Assembly: GCF_018614095.1 (NCBI RefSeq)
Contig: NZ_JAGGOY010000066.1
Coordinates: 1-41,974 of the forward strand
Reading direction: 5' to 3'
DNA: 41,974 nt
Origin: Streptomyces sp. ISL-87
Lineage (GTDB): Bacteria > Actinomycetota > Actinomycetes > Streptomycetales > Streptomycetaceae
Part shown: positions 1-8,011 of the stretch, in pieces
How the letters are laid out: every line of letters starts with the position of its first letter
Position numbering within the stretch: position 1 is the stretch's first letter
Translations under genes and position numbers: made by a program
The notes under the pieces: generated by a model
Databases searched by the model: none
Seen by the model: the letters and a program-made list of their open reading frames with translations, nothing else
Told to the model about the DNA's origin: nothing

Positions 1-198
1 GTCGAGCACCTGGTCGACCAGGTCGGCTACCAACCGGGCCAAGTGGTCCTGGGGCAGCCAGTCGTCCAGCGACGGGGGCAGCAGCAGGACCTGATGCGGG
101 TCGAAAGCCCGGAACCGCTTGTCCACCGCCGACGGACGACCCTGTGGCTGCTTCTTCTCGACCGGCTCGACCTCGAACAGCCCATCCCCACCACTCAT
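1..198 (-). CDS. Transposase N-terminus, IS1182-like (runs off left edge)
   Basis: The first 66 codons of a minus-strand gene continue past base 1. The peptide contains GRPSAVDKRFRAFDPHQ, then LLLPPSLDDWLP, then DHLARLVADLVDQVL. This is the conserved N-terminal DUF772-type segment of IS1182-like transposases, which precedes the DDE catalytic domain (outside the window). The ATG at 196-198 is chosen because the recognisable family start MSGGDGLF lies there; an in-frame ATG six codons upstream (214-216) is equally possible. No terminal inverted repeat is visible on this side. Completeness of the element cannot be judged from here. Confidence 0.7.
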   Translation of the reverse strand, partial: MSGGDGLFEVEPVEKKQPQGRPSAVDKRFRAFDPHQVLLLPPSLDDWLPQDHLARLVADLVDQVLD

Positions 199-263
199 AC
201 CGACATCATCCCGCATGAATGATCACGAACCACAGGCGGGTTGCCAGTTACTGACCCACGCTC

Positions 264-795
264 CTAGCCGGGGCCGTGCGCGCTCCCGCCATGCAGGAAC
301 GGCCGCAAGTCGGCGGGGGGAGGTTCGGGAATGGCCGGGAGGCGGAGCGTCCCGTTGAGCGGGTTCAGGCGTTGCACGTAGCCGTCGGCCCAAGCGATCC
401 ATGTCTCGCCTCCGTCCCTCTCCGACTACGTACTCGGCCAGGCCCGCTGCGTGGCGCCATGCCTTTTCTTGCGCTTCGAGTCGTAGGGCGCGGGCTGCCT
501 CGGCGTAGTCGATCTTTGCCTGTTGCATCGCAGCTTCCCACTGCAGCCGCTTCTCCCGTGCGGCCTCCAGGTCGGCCAACCGTTTGCGTTCGGCGGCTTC
601 GCCTCGGAGCTCCACCTCCTGCACGATGTCGGCGAGCTGGTCCTCAAGGGGGGCGGGCGTGTCGGCCCACTCTCCGGCCCTGTATCGCAACCCGCCGCTG
701 ACGCAGATCCTCAGGCGTTCAGCGGGGGAGTGATCGCACCGATGAATTCTGACCCAGGAGTGCTTCTCTGGGGTCTGGCAAATGAAAAAAACCTT
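264..795 (-). pseudogene. Frameshifted conserved hypothetical protein
   Basis: Two reading frames together make one plausible protein. The upstream frame (about 795 to 425) reads TPEKHSWVRIHRCDHSPAERLR, then RAGEWADTPAPLEDQ, then a Glu/Arg/Ala-rich helical stretch ending near QEKAWRHAAGL. After an apparent one-base insertion near 416 the next frame carries ETWIAWADGYVQRLNPL and ends with LRPFLHGGSAHGPG at the stop at 264-266. The join is convincing because both halves look like conserved protein. Upstream the frame is closed by a TGA near 807, so the N-terminal part is lost or mutated. Function is unknown. It may be a true relic or a sequencing slip in a G run. Confidence 0.55.
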
Positions 796-944
796 TCAGA
801 CTCCCAACTGGTTGGCGCCGAGGAGGCTGACCGGCGGGGCAGGGGGTTAGCCCCACCTCGAAGCAGGTGGCTGACAGGCTCCCGGGCGCAGGCCCTGACC
901 GAAAATACTGGGCCCACAGAGAAGTTGTCGCCCACCGGCCTCGC

Positions 945-949
945 AGGAG
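945..949 (+). promoter_or_regulatory. Ribosome binding site deciding a GTG start
   Basis: AGGAG lies six bases before GTG 956. It fixes this GTG as the start of the serine hydrolase rather than later in-frame starts. Confidence 0.6.
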
Positions 950-955
950 CCTTTC

Positions 956-2209
956 GTGTACGAGCACACGCGTGCAGCAGACGGATCACGTTCGCCCAGG
1001 AAGAGGGTTGGCGGCAGGCCCAGGGCGCCGAGGTTGCGGGTGGCTGCTGTCGGGGCGGTCGCGATGGCGGTGGTGACCGCCGGATTCACCCTGCCCGCGT
1101 CGGCGGCGGGCGCCGAGGACGCCGGTCAGGCGTCGACCGCACGCGGCGGCCACCAGGCCACGCAGGCGGCCTTGGACGGGGTGGTCCAAGGGGGACCGCC
1201 CGGCGCGATCGCGCTCGCCCAGCGCGGGCACGACGTCTGGGCAGGCCGTGCGGGCACTGCCGATCTGGCAACCGGCCGACAGCCGCGGGCCGATGACCGA
1301 TTCCGAGTGGGATCGATCACCAAGACGTTCGTAGCCACCGTCGTCCTCCAGCTCGAAGCCGAGGGCAGGCTGAGCCTGGACGACACCGTGGACCACTGGC
1401 TGCCGGGCGTGGTGCGGGGCAACGGCCACGACGGCACGAAAATCACTTTGCGACAGCTCCTCAACCACACCAGCGGCATCTACAGCTACACCGACGACGC
1501 GGACTTCAAACGCAAGGAGTTCAGCACCGACTTCCTCCAGCACCGCTACGACACCTGGACGCAGCAGCAGGTCGTCCAACTCGCCATGACCCACCAGCCG
1601 ACCTTCGACCCCGGCACAGGGTGGAGCTACTCCGACACCAACTATGTCCTCGCTGCAATGGTGATCCAGAAAGCCACCGGTCACTCGTACGCCCGCGAGA
1701 TCGAGCGGCGGATCCTGCGCCCCCTGCACATGGACTCCACCACACTGCCGGGCACCCGGGCCCGCGTGCCGGGCCCCAGCGGACGCGCCTACTCAAAGCT
1801 GACCGGGGAACTCGCCGGGCCCGCAGATCCGAACAGCCCCACGTACGACGTCACCGAGCTCAACCCCTCCCTCGCAGGCGCCGCCGGGGAAATGGTCTCC
1901 AACACCCGTGATCTCAACCGGTTCTACCAGGCCCTGCTCTCCGGTCGGCTCCTCCATAAGCGTCAGCTGGCGGAGATGACCACGACCGAGCCGATCAAGG
2001 AGATGCCGACCGTCTCCTACGGCCTGGGCCTGATGAAGATAAAACTGTCCTGCGGCATCGACGTATGGGGACACAACGGCGGCATCCAGGGCTCCATCTC
2101 GCAGACCATGGCAACCACGGACGGCGGGCACGTACTGTCATTGAACTTCAACGGCGACTGGAACGTCCACGAACAGCGAGTCGTCGAAGCCGAGTTCTGC
2201 GGCGCATGA
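956..2209 (+). CDS. Secreted serine hydrolase, beta-lactamase / D-Ala-D-Ala carboxypeptidase family
   Basis: The 417-residue protein resembles the Streptomyces R61 type DD-peptidase and class C beta-lactamase fold. A long basic N-terminus is followed by a hydrophobic segment (about residues 28-50) ending in PASA, an export signal. The SxxK motif is S120-I-T-K123, with S120 the expected nucleophile. The second motif is YSD at 225-227, where the family usually has YxN. The third is HNG at 373-375 within WGHNGG. The likely role is hydrolysis of D-Ala-D-Ala peptides or a related ester or amide outside the membrane. The GTG start is set by the AGGAG at 945-949. It stands alone between two broken genes. 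Family assignment is firm; substrate is unknown. Confidence 0.88.
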   Translation: MYEHTRAADGSRSPRKRVGGRPRAPRLRVAAVGAVAMAVVTAGFTLPASAAGAEDAGQASTARGGHQATQAALDGVVQGGPPGAIALAQRGHDVWAGRAGTADLATGRQPRADDRFRVGSITKTFVATVVLQLEAEGRLSLDDTVDHWLPGVVRGNGHDGTKITLRQLLNHTSGIYSYTDDADFKRKEFSTDFLQHRYDTWTQQQVVQLAMTHQPTFDPGTGWSYSDTNYVLAAMVIQKATGHSYAREIERRILRPLHMDSTTLPGTRARVPGPSGRAYSKLTGELAGPADPNSPTYDVTELNPSLAGAAGEMVSNTRDLNRFYQALLSGRLLHKRQLAEMTTTEPIKEMPTVSYGLGLMKIKLSCGIDVWGHNGGIQGSISQTMATTDGGHVLSLNFNGDWNVHEQRVVEAEFCGA

Positions 2210-2439
2210 GTAACGAGAGCGTGACGATCCCCCAGTCGCGGGCGAGGCGGCGGCGCATCCCGACGTAGTCAACCGGAAGCGCCCCGGTCAGCTCGGCACT
2301 GACGGCCTGCTCCCCAGCCAGTCCTCACCCTCTCTCACGACGCCCCCACGCCGCATCCGCCTCGGACTCAGCCGAGGTGAGGGATGCGTCCCCGCGCGGT
2401 CGGCCAGGGCCCTGCCCAGTCCGGCGACGGCCGGTCAGC

Positions 2440-2990
2440 TCGGCAGCCCCCACCAGCGCTCCCACACCCAGCATGGGCCGCCAGCATCCGGCCCGTGACG
2501 GGCAGCGTGGCGGCGCCCGGCCAGGCGAGGGTGACCGACTTCGTTTCGTCCGGCGGGGCGATCTCCGCCCCGTTCTTGAAGACGGCCAGGCCGGGGTGTG
2601 CTCGCCGGTGTGCTTTGCGGACAGCGACCCCGCGCTGGTCTTCAGGTCGACGCCCGCGTACTCGGAGAGCGTGCAGTCCCGACCGCCGCGGTTCTTCAGC
2701 TCTACCGCGATGGTGCCGTCGGTGTCGCCACCGATGGTGCTGTCGGTCGCCGTGATCTCCAGGTCGTGGGTGCGGCACTTTGGAGCCCGTTCCGGCGGAG
2801 TCCTTCCCGCCGCCCTGATCCGAACTGCCCGAGCTCGAACCGCCGCCCGAGGAGGACGGGGTGGGCGCGGTGGAGGCGGACGACTGGCCGTCTTGTGCCG
2901 CGCCGTCTTCGCCGTTCTGGCACGCCGTGAGCGTGAGGCCGAAGGCAACGGCCAGGCCTGCGTGGGCACGCCGAGCACTGGTCGCATCAG
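2440..2990 (-). pseudogene. Broken DUF4232 lipoprotein gene
   Basis: Three frames are needed to follow this gene. The first (about 2975 to 2785) encodes a lipoprotein-like signal ending in LTAC followed by a Ser/Gly linker. The second carries the DUF4232 core CRTHDLEITATDSTIGGDTDG and NRGGRDCTLSEYAGVDLK. The third carries FKNGAEIAPPDETKSVTLAWPGAATLPVTG. The middle of the usual domain, between the SAKHTGEHTPA segment and PPDETKSV, is shortened, so there is a deletion as well as frameshifts. No good start codon is in frame with the signal peptide. The intact family is an exported lipoprotein of unknown function. More than one lesion argues for true decay. Confidence 0.7.
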
Positions 2991-3002
2991 GCCGTTGACT
3001 TG

Positions 3003-3458
3003 CTACTTCAAGTTGGCGGAGGCTCGTTGCGGCAATGCCGTCAGGTGGGGGATCCGCTGTGGTGGGTTCTCTCGGGGGAGGAGGGCGCGTACGGTTTTGC
3101 CGCCGTCGGGGGTGGCGGTGATGTGAGTGGCGAGGGCGAGATGGTTGACCATGGGCCAGCCGAAGCCTCCCGTGCCGTTGATGAGGTCGGGGGTGCGCAT
3201 GCGCGGCGCCCGCGAGCTGCCGTCATGGACGGCCACCTCGATGCTGTCGGGGTGGGCGGTCAGGTCCAGTGTGTAGGTGCCGCCCCCGTAGCGCAGGGCG
3301 TTGGTGACGAGCTCCGAGACAACCAGGACCACGGTCTCCGCATCCTCGTCGGCGAGAGGGCGGGCGAGACCGCCGAGGAAGAGCTCGGTGCGCTGGCGTG
3401 CGTCCGCGGGCGAGGCTGCGGTACGGCCGGTTGCGACGGCGGCGCTCATCATGCCCAT
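3003..3458 (-). CDS. RsbW-like ATP-binding (anti-sigma type) protein
   Basis: A 151-residue single-domain HATPase of the kind abundant in Streptomyces. The N box is in SELVTNALRYGGG (about residues 48-60), the G1-like region is VHDGSSRAP, and the G2 region is GTGGFGWPMV. There is no sensor or phosphoacceptor domain, so it is the stand-alone serine-kinase/anti-sigma type (RsbW/SpoIIAB fold) that binds a sigma factor or phosphorylates a STAS antagonist. The start MGMMSAAV follows an AGGGTGA ribosome site. A decayed copy of its C-terminal end is found near 11990-12060. Its partner is not identifiable here. Confidence 0.8.
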   Translation of the reverse strand: MGMMSAAVATGRTAASPADARQRTELFLGGLARPLADEDAETVVLVVSELVTNALRYGGGTYTLDLTAHPDSIEVAVHDGSSRAPRMRTPDLINGTGGFGWPMVNHLALATHITATPDGGKTVRALLPRENPPQRIPHLTALPQRASANLK

Positions 3459-3617
3459 CAGGTCACCCTGGTCTCTGATCGTCTGTCCGCGGCTATGCCT
3501 GCTCAGCCCTTGTGCCCCGCCCTGTGCGGGTTAATCCGGCAGGGCCCGCCTTGTGTCCGTCCCGTCCGGGGTCGATTACCTCCTCGTCGAACACGCGTAA
3601 ATCTGTCACAGCTGGAG

Positions 3618-3646
3618 TAGACATTGGGCGGTGGTGTGGTTATGGT
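3618..3646 (+). promoter_or_regulatory. Sigma-70 type promoter of leader, copy 1
   Basis: TAGACA (3618-3623), a 17-base spacer and TATGGT (3641-3646) form a good vegetative (HrdB-type) promoter. The same boxes, spacing and 16 of 17 spacer bases recur at 28164-28192 before the paralogous gene, while the flanking upstream sequence differs. Transcription would begin near 3653. Confidence 0.6.
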
Positions 3647-4340
3647 TTCTCTCGTAACGCAGAGAGACCGCAGGGCCTGGCAGAGACGAACTGCCGGGCA
3701 GCAGCGCCAGCAGTACACGTACGTGCAGTGCGCAAGACGGTGCGGTGGTGGAGTGTCGAAGCCAGAGCGGTTGTATGACGGCGACGGGGCTGACGACCGG
3801 ACCGGGTGGCCTGCAGTGATCAGAGGCCGCCACAGGAAGTACCGCAGTTAACGCAGTGGCAGTACCCGCAAGTGCGGTTCGCAGGACCAGCAGTGAAATT
3901 GAGTGAGCAGTACCTCGGTGAAGGCGTCGGCTGCGGGCGCGCGCACCGGGAGGTTCGGCAGTGGGGTTCTAAGCCAGAGCAGACGCAGGATGGGCGACGG
4001 GGCTGGCTGCCGGAGAGTGACGCTCTGACAGGTCACCAGCAGTACGCAACACCAGCGGTACAAGTAGTTCGCAGTACCCGCGTTACCAGCAGTTCGCAGT
4101 ATCAGCAGTACGCAGTTCCCGTTTGGTAAGTGAGTGATCCAGAGGGAAGAACGGAGGGATTGGGCACCATCAGGATCGCCCGGACACCACGCGAGTCCGG
4201 GTACCGCAGGACATCGATAGTGAGGTGGTCTCCGGTCACGCATCCGCGATCCCCGCACCCCCGACAGCATTCAGGTCGGGCCTGCGGAAACCGAAGGCCG
4301 GCGCAGTACCAGGGCCGGTAGATGGTGTAGCAGTTCCTTC

Positions 4341-4372
4341 GGGGCCCGGGTGCCATACGGCACCCGGGCCCC
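4341..4372 (+). terminator. Perfect 14-bp hairpin before MerR gene, copy 1 (attenuator candidate)
   Basis: GGGGCCCGGGTGCC (4341-4354) and its exact complement (4359-4372) enclose the loop ATAC, 25 bases before the ATG. There is no T-tract, so it could be a weak terminator/attenuator or a translational element. Copy 2 has the same hairpin with a compensated base pair. Confidence 0.6.
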
Positions 4373-4397
4373 TCCGCGTGTTCAACAGAGAGGTTCG

Positions 4398-4730
4398 ATG
4401 AGAGCAGACGAGTCGCTCGGCCGTCTCGATGACGACAACTACCCCGCTTACACGATGGGACGGGCCGCCGACATGCTCGGTACCACCCAGGGCTTCCTCC
4501 GCGCCCTCGGCGAACGCCGCCTCATCACCCCGCTCCGCTCACCGGGCGGACACCGCCGCTACTCCCGCTACCAACTGCGCATCGCCGCCCGCGCCCGCGA
4601 GCTCGTCGATCACGGTACGCCCGTCGAGGCCGCCTGCCGCATCGTCATCCTCGAAGACCAGCTCGCAGCGGCACAGCGTTTCAACGCCGAACATCACGGT
4701 TCCGAGGCCCGGGACCAGGTCATCGCGTGA
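4398..4730 (+). CDS. Small MerR-type helix-turn-helix regulator, copy 1
   Basis: A 110-residue protein made almost only of a winged helix-turn-helix. YTMGRAADMLGTTQGFLRALGERRLITPLR is the HTH, and GGHRRYSRYQLRIAARARELVDHGTP is the wing and second helix typical of MerR proteins. A short helical tail ILEDQLAAAQRFN follows, with no effector domain, so it probably dimerises through the tail or responds by abundance. The ATG at 4398 follows GAGAGG four bases away. It lies downstream of the long leader and hairpin, which suggests post-initiation control. A paralogue at 28869-29204 shares most residues and the same leader. Targets are unknown. Confidence 0.82.
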   Translation: MRADESLGRLDDDNYPAYTMGRAADMLGTTQGFLRALGERRLITPLRSPGGHRRYSRYQLRIAARARELVDHGTPVEAACRIVILEDQLAAAQRFNAEHHGSEARDQVIA

Positions 4731-4769
4731 CAGGTTTTACTGATCGCGCAGGTGAGGATGAAGCAAAAG

Positions 4770-4792
4770 GCGCACAGGGTCACCCTGTGCGC
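4770..4792 (+). terminator. Hairpin downstream of MerR copy 1
   Basis: GCGCACAGG (4770-4778) pairs perfectly with CCTGTGCGC (4784-4792) around GTCAC. It lies 40 bases after the stop codon. No T-tract, as is common for Streptomyces terminators. Confidence 0.6.
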
Positions 4793-4889
4793 GAAGGTGG
4801 GGGAGGGCTGGCGGACCAGTGCCTGCGGATCCGGGCACTCCCCGTGGTGAAATGTGACCTGTCCGGCGCCAGGTTTCACATCGGCGCTG

Positions 4890-5117
4890 AGTGACCGACC
4901 TGATCGTCCGAACCCGCGAGCTGCACCCCCGAGAGGCCGCCCGCACCTCATCGGGGCGATCGTCGACGCCGGCAACGGCCACCTCGAGGACGGCGCGACC
5001 GTCATGTGCCTGGACTGGCACGGCACCGTCCAGTCCCAGCGCGACGCCGCCACCGGCGCCGACCTCACCGACGCCTCACTCCCCTTAACAACAGGACGCA
5101 CCGCTCCCGGGCAATGA
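4890..5117 (+). pseudogene. Possible decayed small gene
   Basis: A frame beginning near 4890 reads TDLIVRTRELHPREAAR and another, shifted by one base near 4940, reads LIGAIVDAGNGHLEDGA and MCLDWHGTVQSQRDAATGADL before stopping at 5117. The two pieces join smoothly and look like real protein, but I recognise no family. There is no clear ribosome site. The rest of the 4731-5475 gap holds a terminator on the left and the cold-shock leader on the right. Confidence 0.28.
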
Positions 5118-5263
5118 CCCGCTGGCCCGCACGGCCCGCACGGCCCGCACGTACGGGAGAGCTCGGTTTCTGGCATCCGCTACGCGCAGGGGATCAAATC
5201 TGTGACCGTGAGGTGAGAGTTTGCCGCGCATAAAGGTGAGGGTTTTTATCGCAGGGAACTGAG

Positions 5264-5475
5264 TAGAATGGCTTTACGTGCGGGGGCTGCTTCGGCGTGC
5301 TACTGTCGATCTCAGTTGCAGTCTTGGTTCGCAAAAATTCAAGCGCTTCCCTTGTTGGCGTTCTCGCCCGCTGGAGGCGCTTTGCATTTCCGCCGATTTT
5401 CCGGTCGGGGCAATCATCGCGGCGACTCCGGAACCGCACAGTGTGATTCCGGGCACTGCCCCAAAGGAGATTAAT
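5264..5475 (+). promoter_or_regulatory. Promoter region and long 5' leader of cold-shock gene
   Basis: A TAGAAT -10-like box lies at 5264-5269 with no good -35 box; GGTTTT sits at the expected place (5241-5246). About 200 nt of non-coding sequence follow, less GC-rich than its surroundings, up to the AAAGGAGA ribosome site at 5463-5470. Long leaders that refold at low temperature are known for cspA-type genes. That this one does so is inference. Confidence 0.4.
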
Positions 5476-5679
5476 ATGGCATCTGGCACCGTGAAGTGGT
5501 TCAACGCGGAAAAGGGTTTTGGCTTCATCGAGCAGGAGGGCGGCGGCGCTGACGTCTTCGCTCACTACTCGAACATCGCCTCCTCCGGCTTCCGTGAGCT
5601 TCAGGAAGGCCAGAAGGTTAACTTCGACGTCACGCAGGGCCAGAAGGGCCCGCAGGCCGAGAACATCGTTCCCGCCTGA
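5476..5679 (+). CDS. Cold-shock protein, CspA family
   Basis: The 67-residue protein is a complete cold-shock domain. RNP1-like KGFGFIEQ (about residues 13-20) and RNP2-like DVFAHYS (26-32) are intact, and the N-terminus is the usual MASGTVKWFN. It binds single-stranded RNA and DNA and acts as an RNA chaperone in the cytoplasm. The ATG follows a strong AAAGGAGA site. A strong terminator closes the unit and a DEAD-box helicase follows, a partnership typical of cold adaptation. A fragment of a second csp gene lies at 12069-12208. Confidence 0.95.
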   Translation: MASGTVKWFNAEKGFGFIEQEGGGADVFAHYSNIASSGFRELQEGQKVNFDVTQGQKGPQAENIVPA

Positions 5680-5696
5680 CGCTGACGCGCACACGT

Positions 5697-5742
5697 AGCT
5701 GGGGTCCGCACCTTGGGGTGCGGGCCCCAGCTCGTTGTTTTT
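5697..5742 (+). terminator. Intrinsic terminator after csp
   Basis: A 16-bp stem (5697-5712 with 5717-5732, one G-U pair) closes a TTGG loop and is followed by CGTTGTTTTT. The stem plus T-tract makes this the most canonical terminator of the window. The next 290 bases up to the helicase leader hold no gene I can support. Confidence 0.88.
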
Positions 5743-6001
5743 CCCCTCCCACGCCACGTCGGGTCCCGACGGTTTCGCGTGCGCGGCGGGTGACGGCGCC
5801 CGGCGCCGGCCCGCCTCACTGTCCGGCCCGGCGGATACGTCGTCACACGACGCCCCCCGCCGCCTGTAAGCCGTCCGCCGTTTCCCCGGCCTCTTTGACG
5901 CACTGCGCGGCACTCTTTTCCGCAAGGCCTACCCGCTCTTTTTTCGGCACGGCTCTGCCCCGTCTTTCTTCGGCTCGTTCTCGCGAATACCATGATGGGA
6001 A

Positions 6002-6028
6002 TTCCTCGATACGTGCCGCATCGAGGAA
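6002..6028 (+). promoter_or_regulatory. Hairpin covering the helicase ribosome site
   Basis: TTCCTCGAT (6002-6010) is the exact complement of ATCGAGGAA (6020-6028) with a 9-base loop. The right arm contains the GAGGAA part of the Shine-Dalgarno sequence GAGGAAGG (6023-6030) of ATG 6037, so the folded form would hide the ribosome site. Confidence 0.5.
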
Positions 6029-6036
6029 GGTTCCGC

Positions 6037-7508
6037 ATGGACCGCACCCCTCGCACGAACGACCGCTATTCCCGCACCCGTACCGGCGGCGGCCAGAGCG
6101 GCGCCCCCCGCCCCGCCCGTTCCGGCGCTCCCGCCCGTTCGGGCTACGGCCGCCGTCCCGCCGCCATCCAGGGCGAGTTCGCCCTGCCGAAGACGATCAC
6201 TCCGGCGCTGCCCGCCGTCGAGGCCTTCGCCGACCTCGACATGCTGGCCCAGCTGCTGGCCGCCCTGGGCGCCGAAGGCATGAGCGTGCCGTTCCCGATC
6301 CAGGCCGCGACCTTGCCCAACACGCTGGCGGGCCGCGACGTCCTGGGCCGTGGCCGTACTGGCTCCGGCAAGACTCTCGCCTTCGGCCTGGCCCTGCTCG
6401 CGCGTACGGCGGGGCAGCGCGCCGAGCCCGGGCAGCCGCTGGCCCTGGTCCTCGTTCCCACCCGCGAGCTCGCGCAGCAGGTCACCGCGGCGCTGACCCC
6501 TACGCCCGTGCGGTGAAGCTGCGCCTGGCCACCGTCGTGGGCGGCATGCCCATCGGACAGCAGGTAGGCGTACTGCGCGCAGGCGCCGCGGTCGTCGTCG
6601 CCACGCCCGGGCGGCTCAAGGACCTGATCGACCGCGGTGACTGCCGGCTGAACCAGGTCGCGATCACGGTCCTGGACGAGGCTGACCAGATGGCCGACAT
6701 GGGCTTCATGCCGCAGGTCACCGCCCTGCTGGACCAGGTGCGCCCCGAGGGCCAGCGGATGCTGTTCTCCGCCACCCTGGACCGCAACGTCGACCTGCTG
6801 GTGCGCCGCTACCTCACCGACCCGGTTGTCCACTCGGTGGACCCCTCGGCCGGCGCGGTGACGACGATGGAGCGCCACGTGCTGCACGTCCACGGCGCCG
6901 ACAAGCAGCGGATGACGACGGAGATCGCGGCGCGCGAAGGCCGGGTGATGATGTTCCTGGACACCAAGCACGCCGTCGACCGCCTGACCGAGCACCTGCT
7001 CAACAGTGGAGTGAGGGCCGCTGCGTTGCACGGCGGGAAGTCGCAGCCGCAGCGCACCCGGACCCTGACCCAGTTCAAGACCGGGCACGTCACCGTCCTG
7101 GTCGCGACCAACGTCGCCGCGCGCGGTATCCACGTCGACAACCTCGACCTCGTCGTCAACGTGGACCCGCCGACCGACCCCAAGGACTACCTCCACCGCG
7201 GCGGCCGCACCGCCCGCGCCGGCGAGTCCGGCAGCGTCGTCACCCTGGTCACCCCGAACCAGCGACGTGAGATGACCCGCCTCATGCAGGCCGCCGGGAT
7301 CGTGCCGCAGACCAGCCAGGTCCGCTCCGGCGAAGAAGCCCTGAACCGGACCACCGGCGCCCAGGCGCCCTCCGGAATCCCGGTCACCATCACCACACCG
7401 GTCTCGGAGCGGCCCAACCGCGGCGCAGCATCCCGAGGCCGGCGTAGGCCCGTTTCGGCTGCCCGGCGGGTGAGCGTGCGGCAGTCCGCCTTCGATGCGG
7501 CGGCCTGA
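6037..7508 (+). pseudogene. DEAD-box RNA helicase, interrupted by a one-base frameshift
   Basis: The protein is a full DEAD-box helicase of about 490 residues if one base is restored. Motifs in order: Q region PFPIQAATLP, Walker A GRTGSGKT, PTRELAQQV, DEAD in VLDEADQM, SAT in LFSATLD, VATNVAARGI, and HRGGRTARAG. The first frame ends soon after 6500, where CTGACCCC lacks one C compared with the expected LTPYARAV; the second frame carries everything from ARAVKLRLATVVGGM to the stop at 7508. The ATG at 6037 follows GAGGAAGG; an earlier ATG at 5992 lacks a ribosome site. The role would be unwinding RNA in the cold, with the adjacent Csp. A missing C in a C run may be an assembly error, so the gene could be intact in life. 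Confidence 0.85.
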
Positions 7509-7554
7509 TAACCACGTGATCCGGAAACTGATCCGTCTATGCAGGAGGCGCGTT

Positions 7555-7962
7555 GTGACGCTGGTCCAGATGCAGTCCCGCTCGGCGAACGCCAACCTTG
7601 TGTGCCGGACGGTGAACGAGGCGATGGACGCGGCCGATCCGCAGGTCTGTGACGACATGACGGTCCAGGTGGCCTTGTCCGTCATGGCCAGCGCCATCAG
7701 CGCTGGTCATCTGCTTGTCTGTGACGAGGACGGCCTGTGCACCGGACTGGTCACCCTGGCCCGGCGCGCCGTCGTCCGCGACGGCTCCGCGTACACGGAC
7801 CAGGTCCGGCTGCGCGACGTCATGGGCGACCGCGGTCCGGTCACCTCGTCGGTGACGACGATGGCCGAGGCCGAGCACGCCATGCGCTACCGCAGGCTCG
7901 ACGCCCTGCCCGTCGTCGATGAACAAGGCAGCGCTCTGGGCGTTCTCGCCCTTGCCCGCTGA
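7555..7962 (+). CDS. CBS-domain protein
   Basis: A 135-residue protein with a paired CBS module. The first motif region is around AMDAADPQVCDDMTVQVALSVM and LLVCDEDGLCTGLVTL, the second around DVMGDRGPVTSSVTTMAEAEHAM and ALPVVDEQGSALGVLAL. CBS pairs bind adenosine nucleotides and act as energy or ligand sensors. The GTG at 7555 follows AGGAGGCG. It sits 46 bases after the helicase and before a small conserved gene. This csp-helicase-CBS order suggests a cold or stress operon. The partner it regulates is unknown. Confidence 0.82.
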   Translation: MTLVQMQSRSANANLVCRTVNEAMDAADPQVCDDMTVQVALSVMASAISAGHLLVCDEDGLCTGLVTLARRAVVRDGSAYTDQVRLRDVMGDRGPVTSSVTTMAEAEHAMRYRRLDALPVVDEQGSALGVLALAR

Positions 7963-8011
7963 GCCGCCTCACCGCGGCACGACCGTCCCCTACTTCTTCC
8001 AGTGAGGCATC

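Larger units (their letters stand above)
3599..4397 (+). ncRNA. Long GCAGT-rich leader of MerR gene, copy 1
   Basis: About 750 nt lie between a conserved promoter and the MerR-type gene and hold no convincing reading frame. On the + strand the pentamer GCAGT occurs 17 times, its complement ACTGC only once. Many motifs are spaced as CAGCAGTACGCAGT. Near the start GGTTTCTCT (3645-3653) can pair with AGAGAGACC (3661-3669). Two imperfect copies of one module share AAGCCAGAGC and GCGACGGGGCTG (about 3745-3800 and 3957-4013). The second leader at 28145-28868 aligns along nearly its whole length with small indels that do not preserve any frame. That supports a functional RNA or DNA region rather than a coding one. 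Its function is unknown. Confidence 0.6.

Noticed and set aside
956..2209. Beta-lactamase conferring antibiotic resistance
   Set aside because: The motifs equally fit DD-peptidases and esterases, and the second motif is YSD, so resistance cannot be claimed.
3806..4129. Reading frame ending QYQQYAVPVW, also present in copy 2 as QYQQYAVPAW, as a Gln/Tyr-rich peptide gene
   Set aside because: The aligned DNA upstream is read in different frames in the two copies because of indels, and neither has a ribosome site. Only the GCAGTAC repeat itself makes the shared peptide.
6144..7697. 517-codon minus-strand open frame
   Set aside because: It is antisense to the DEAD-box helicase and shows no protein motifs.
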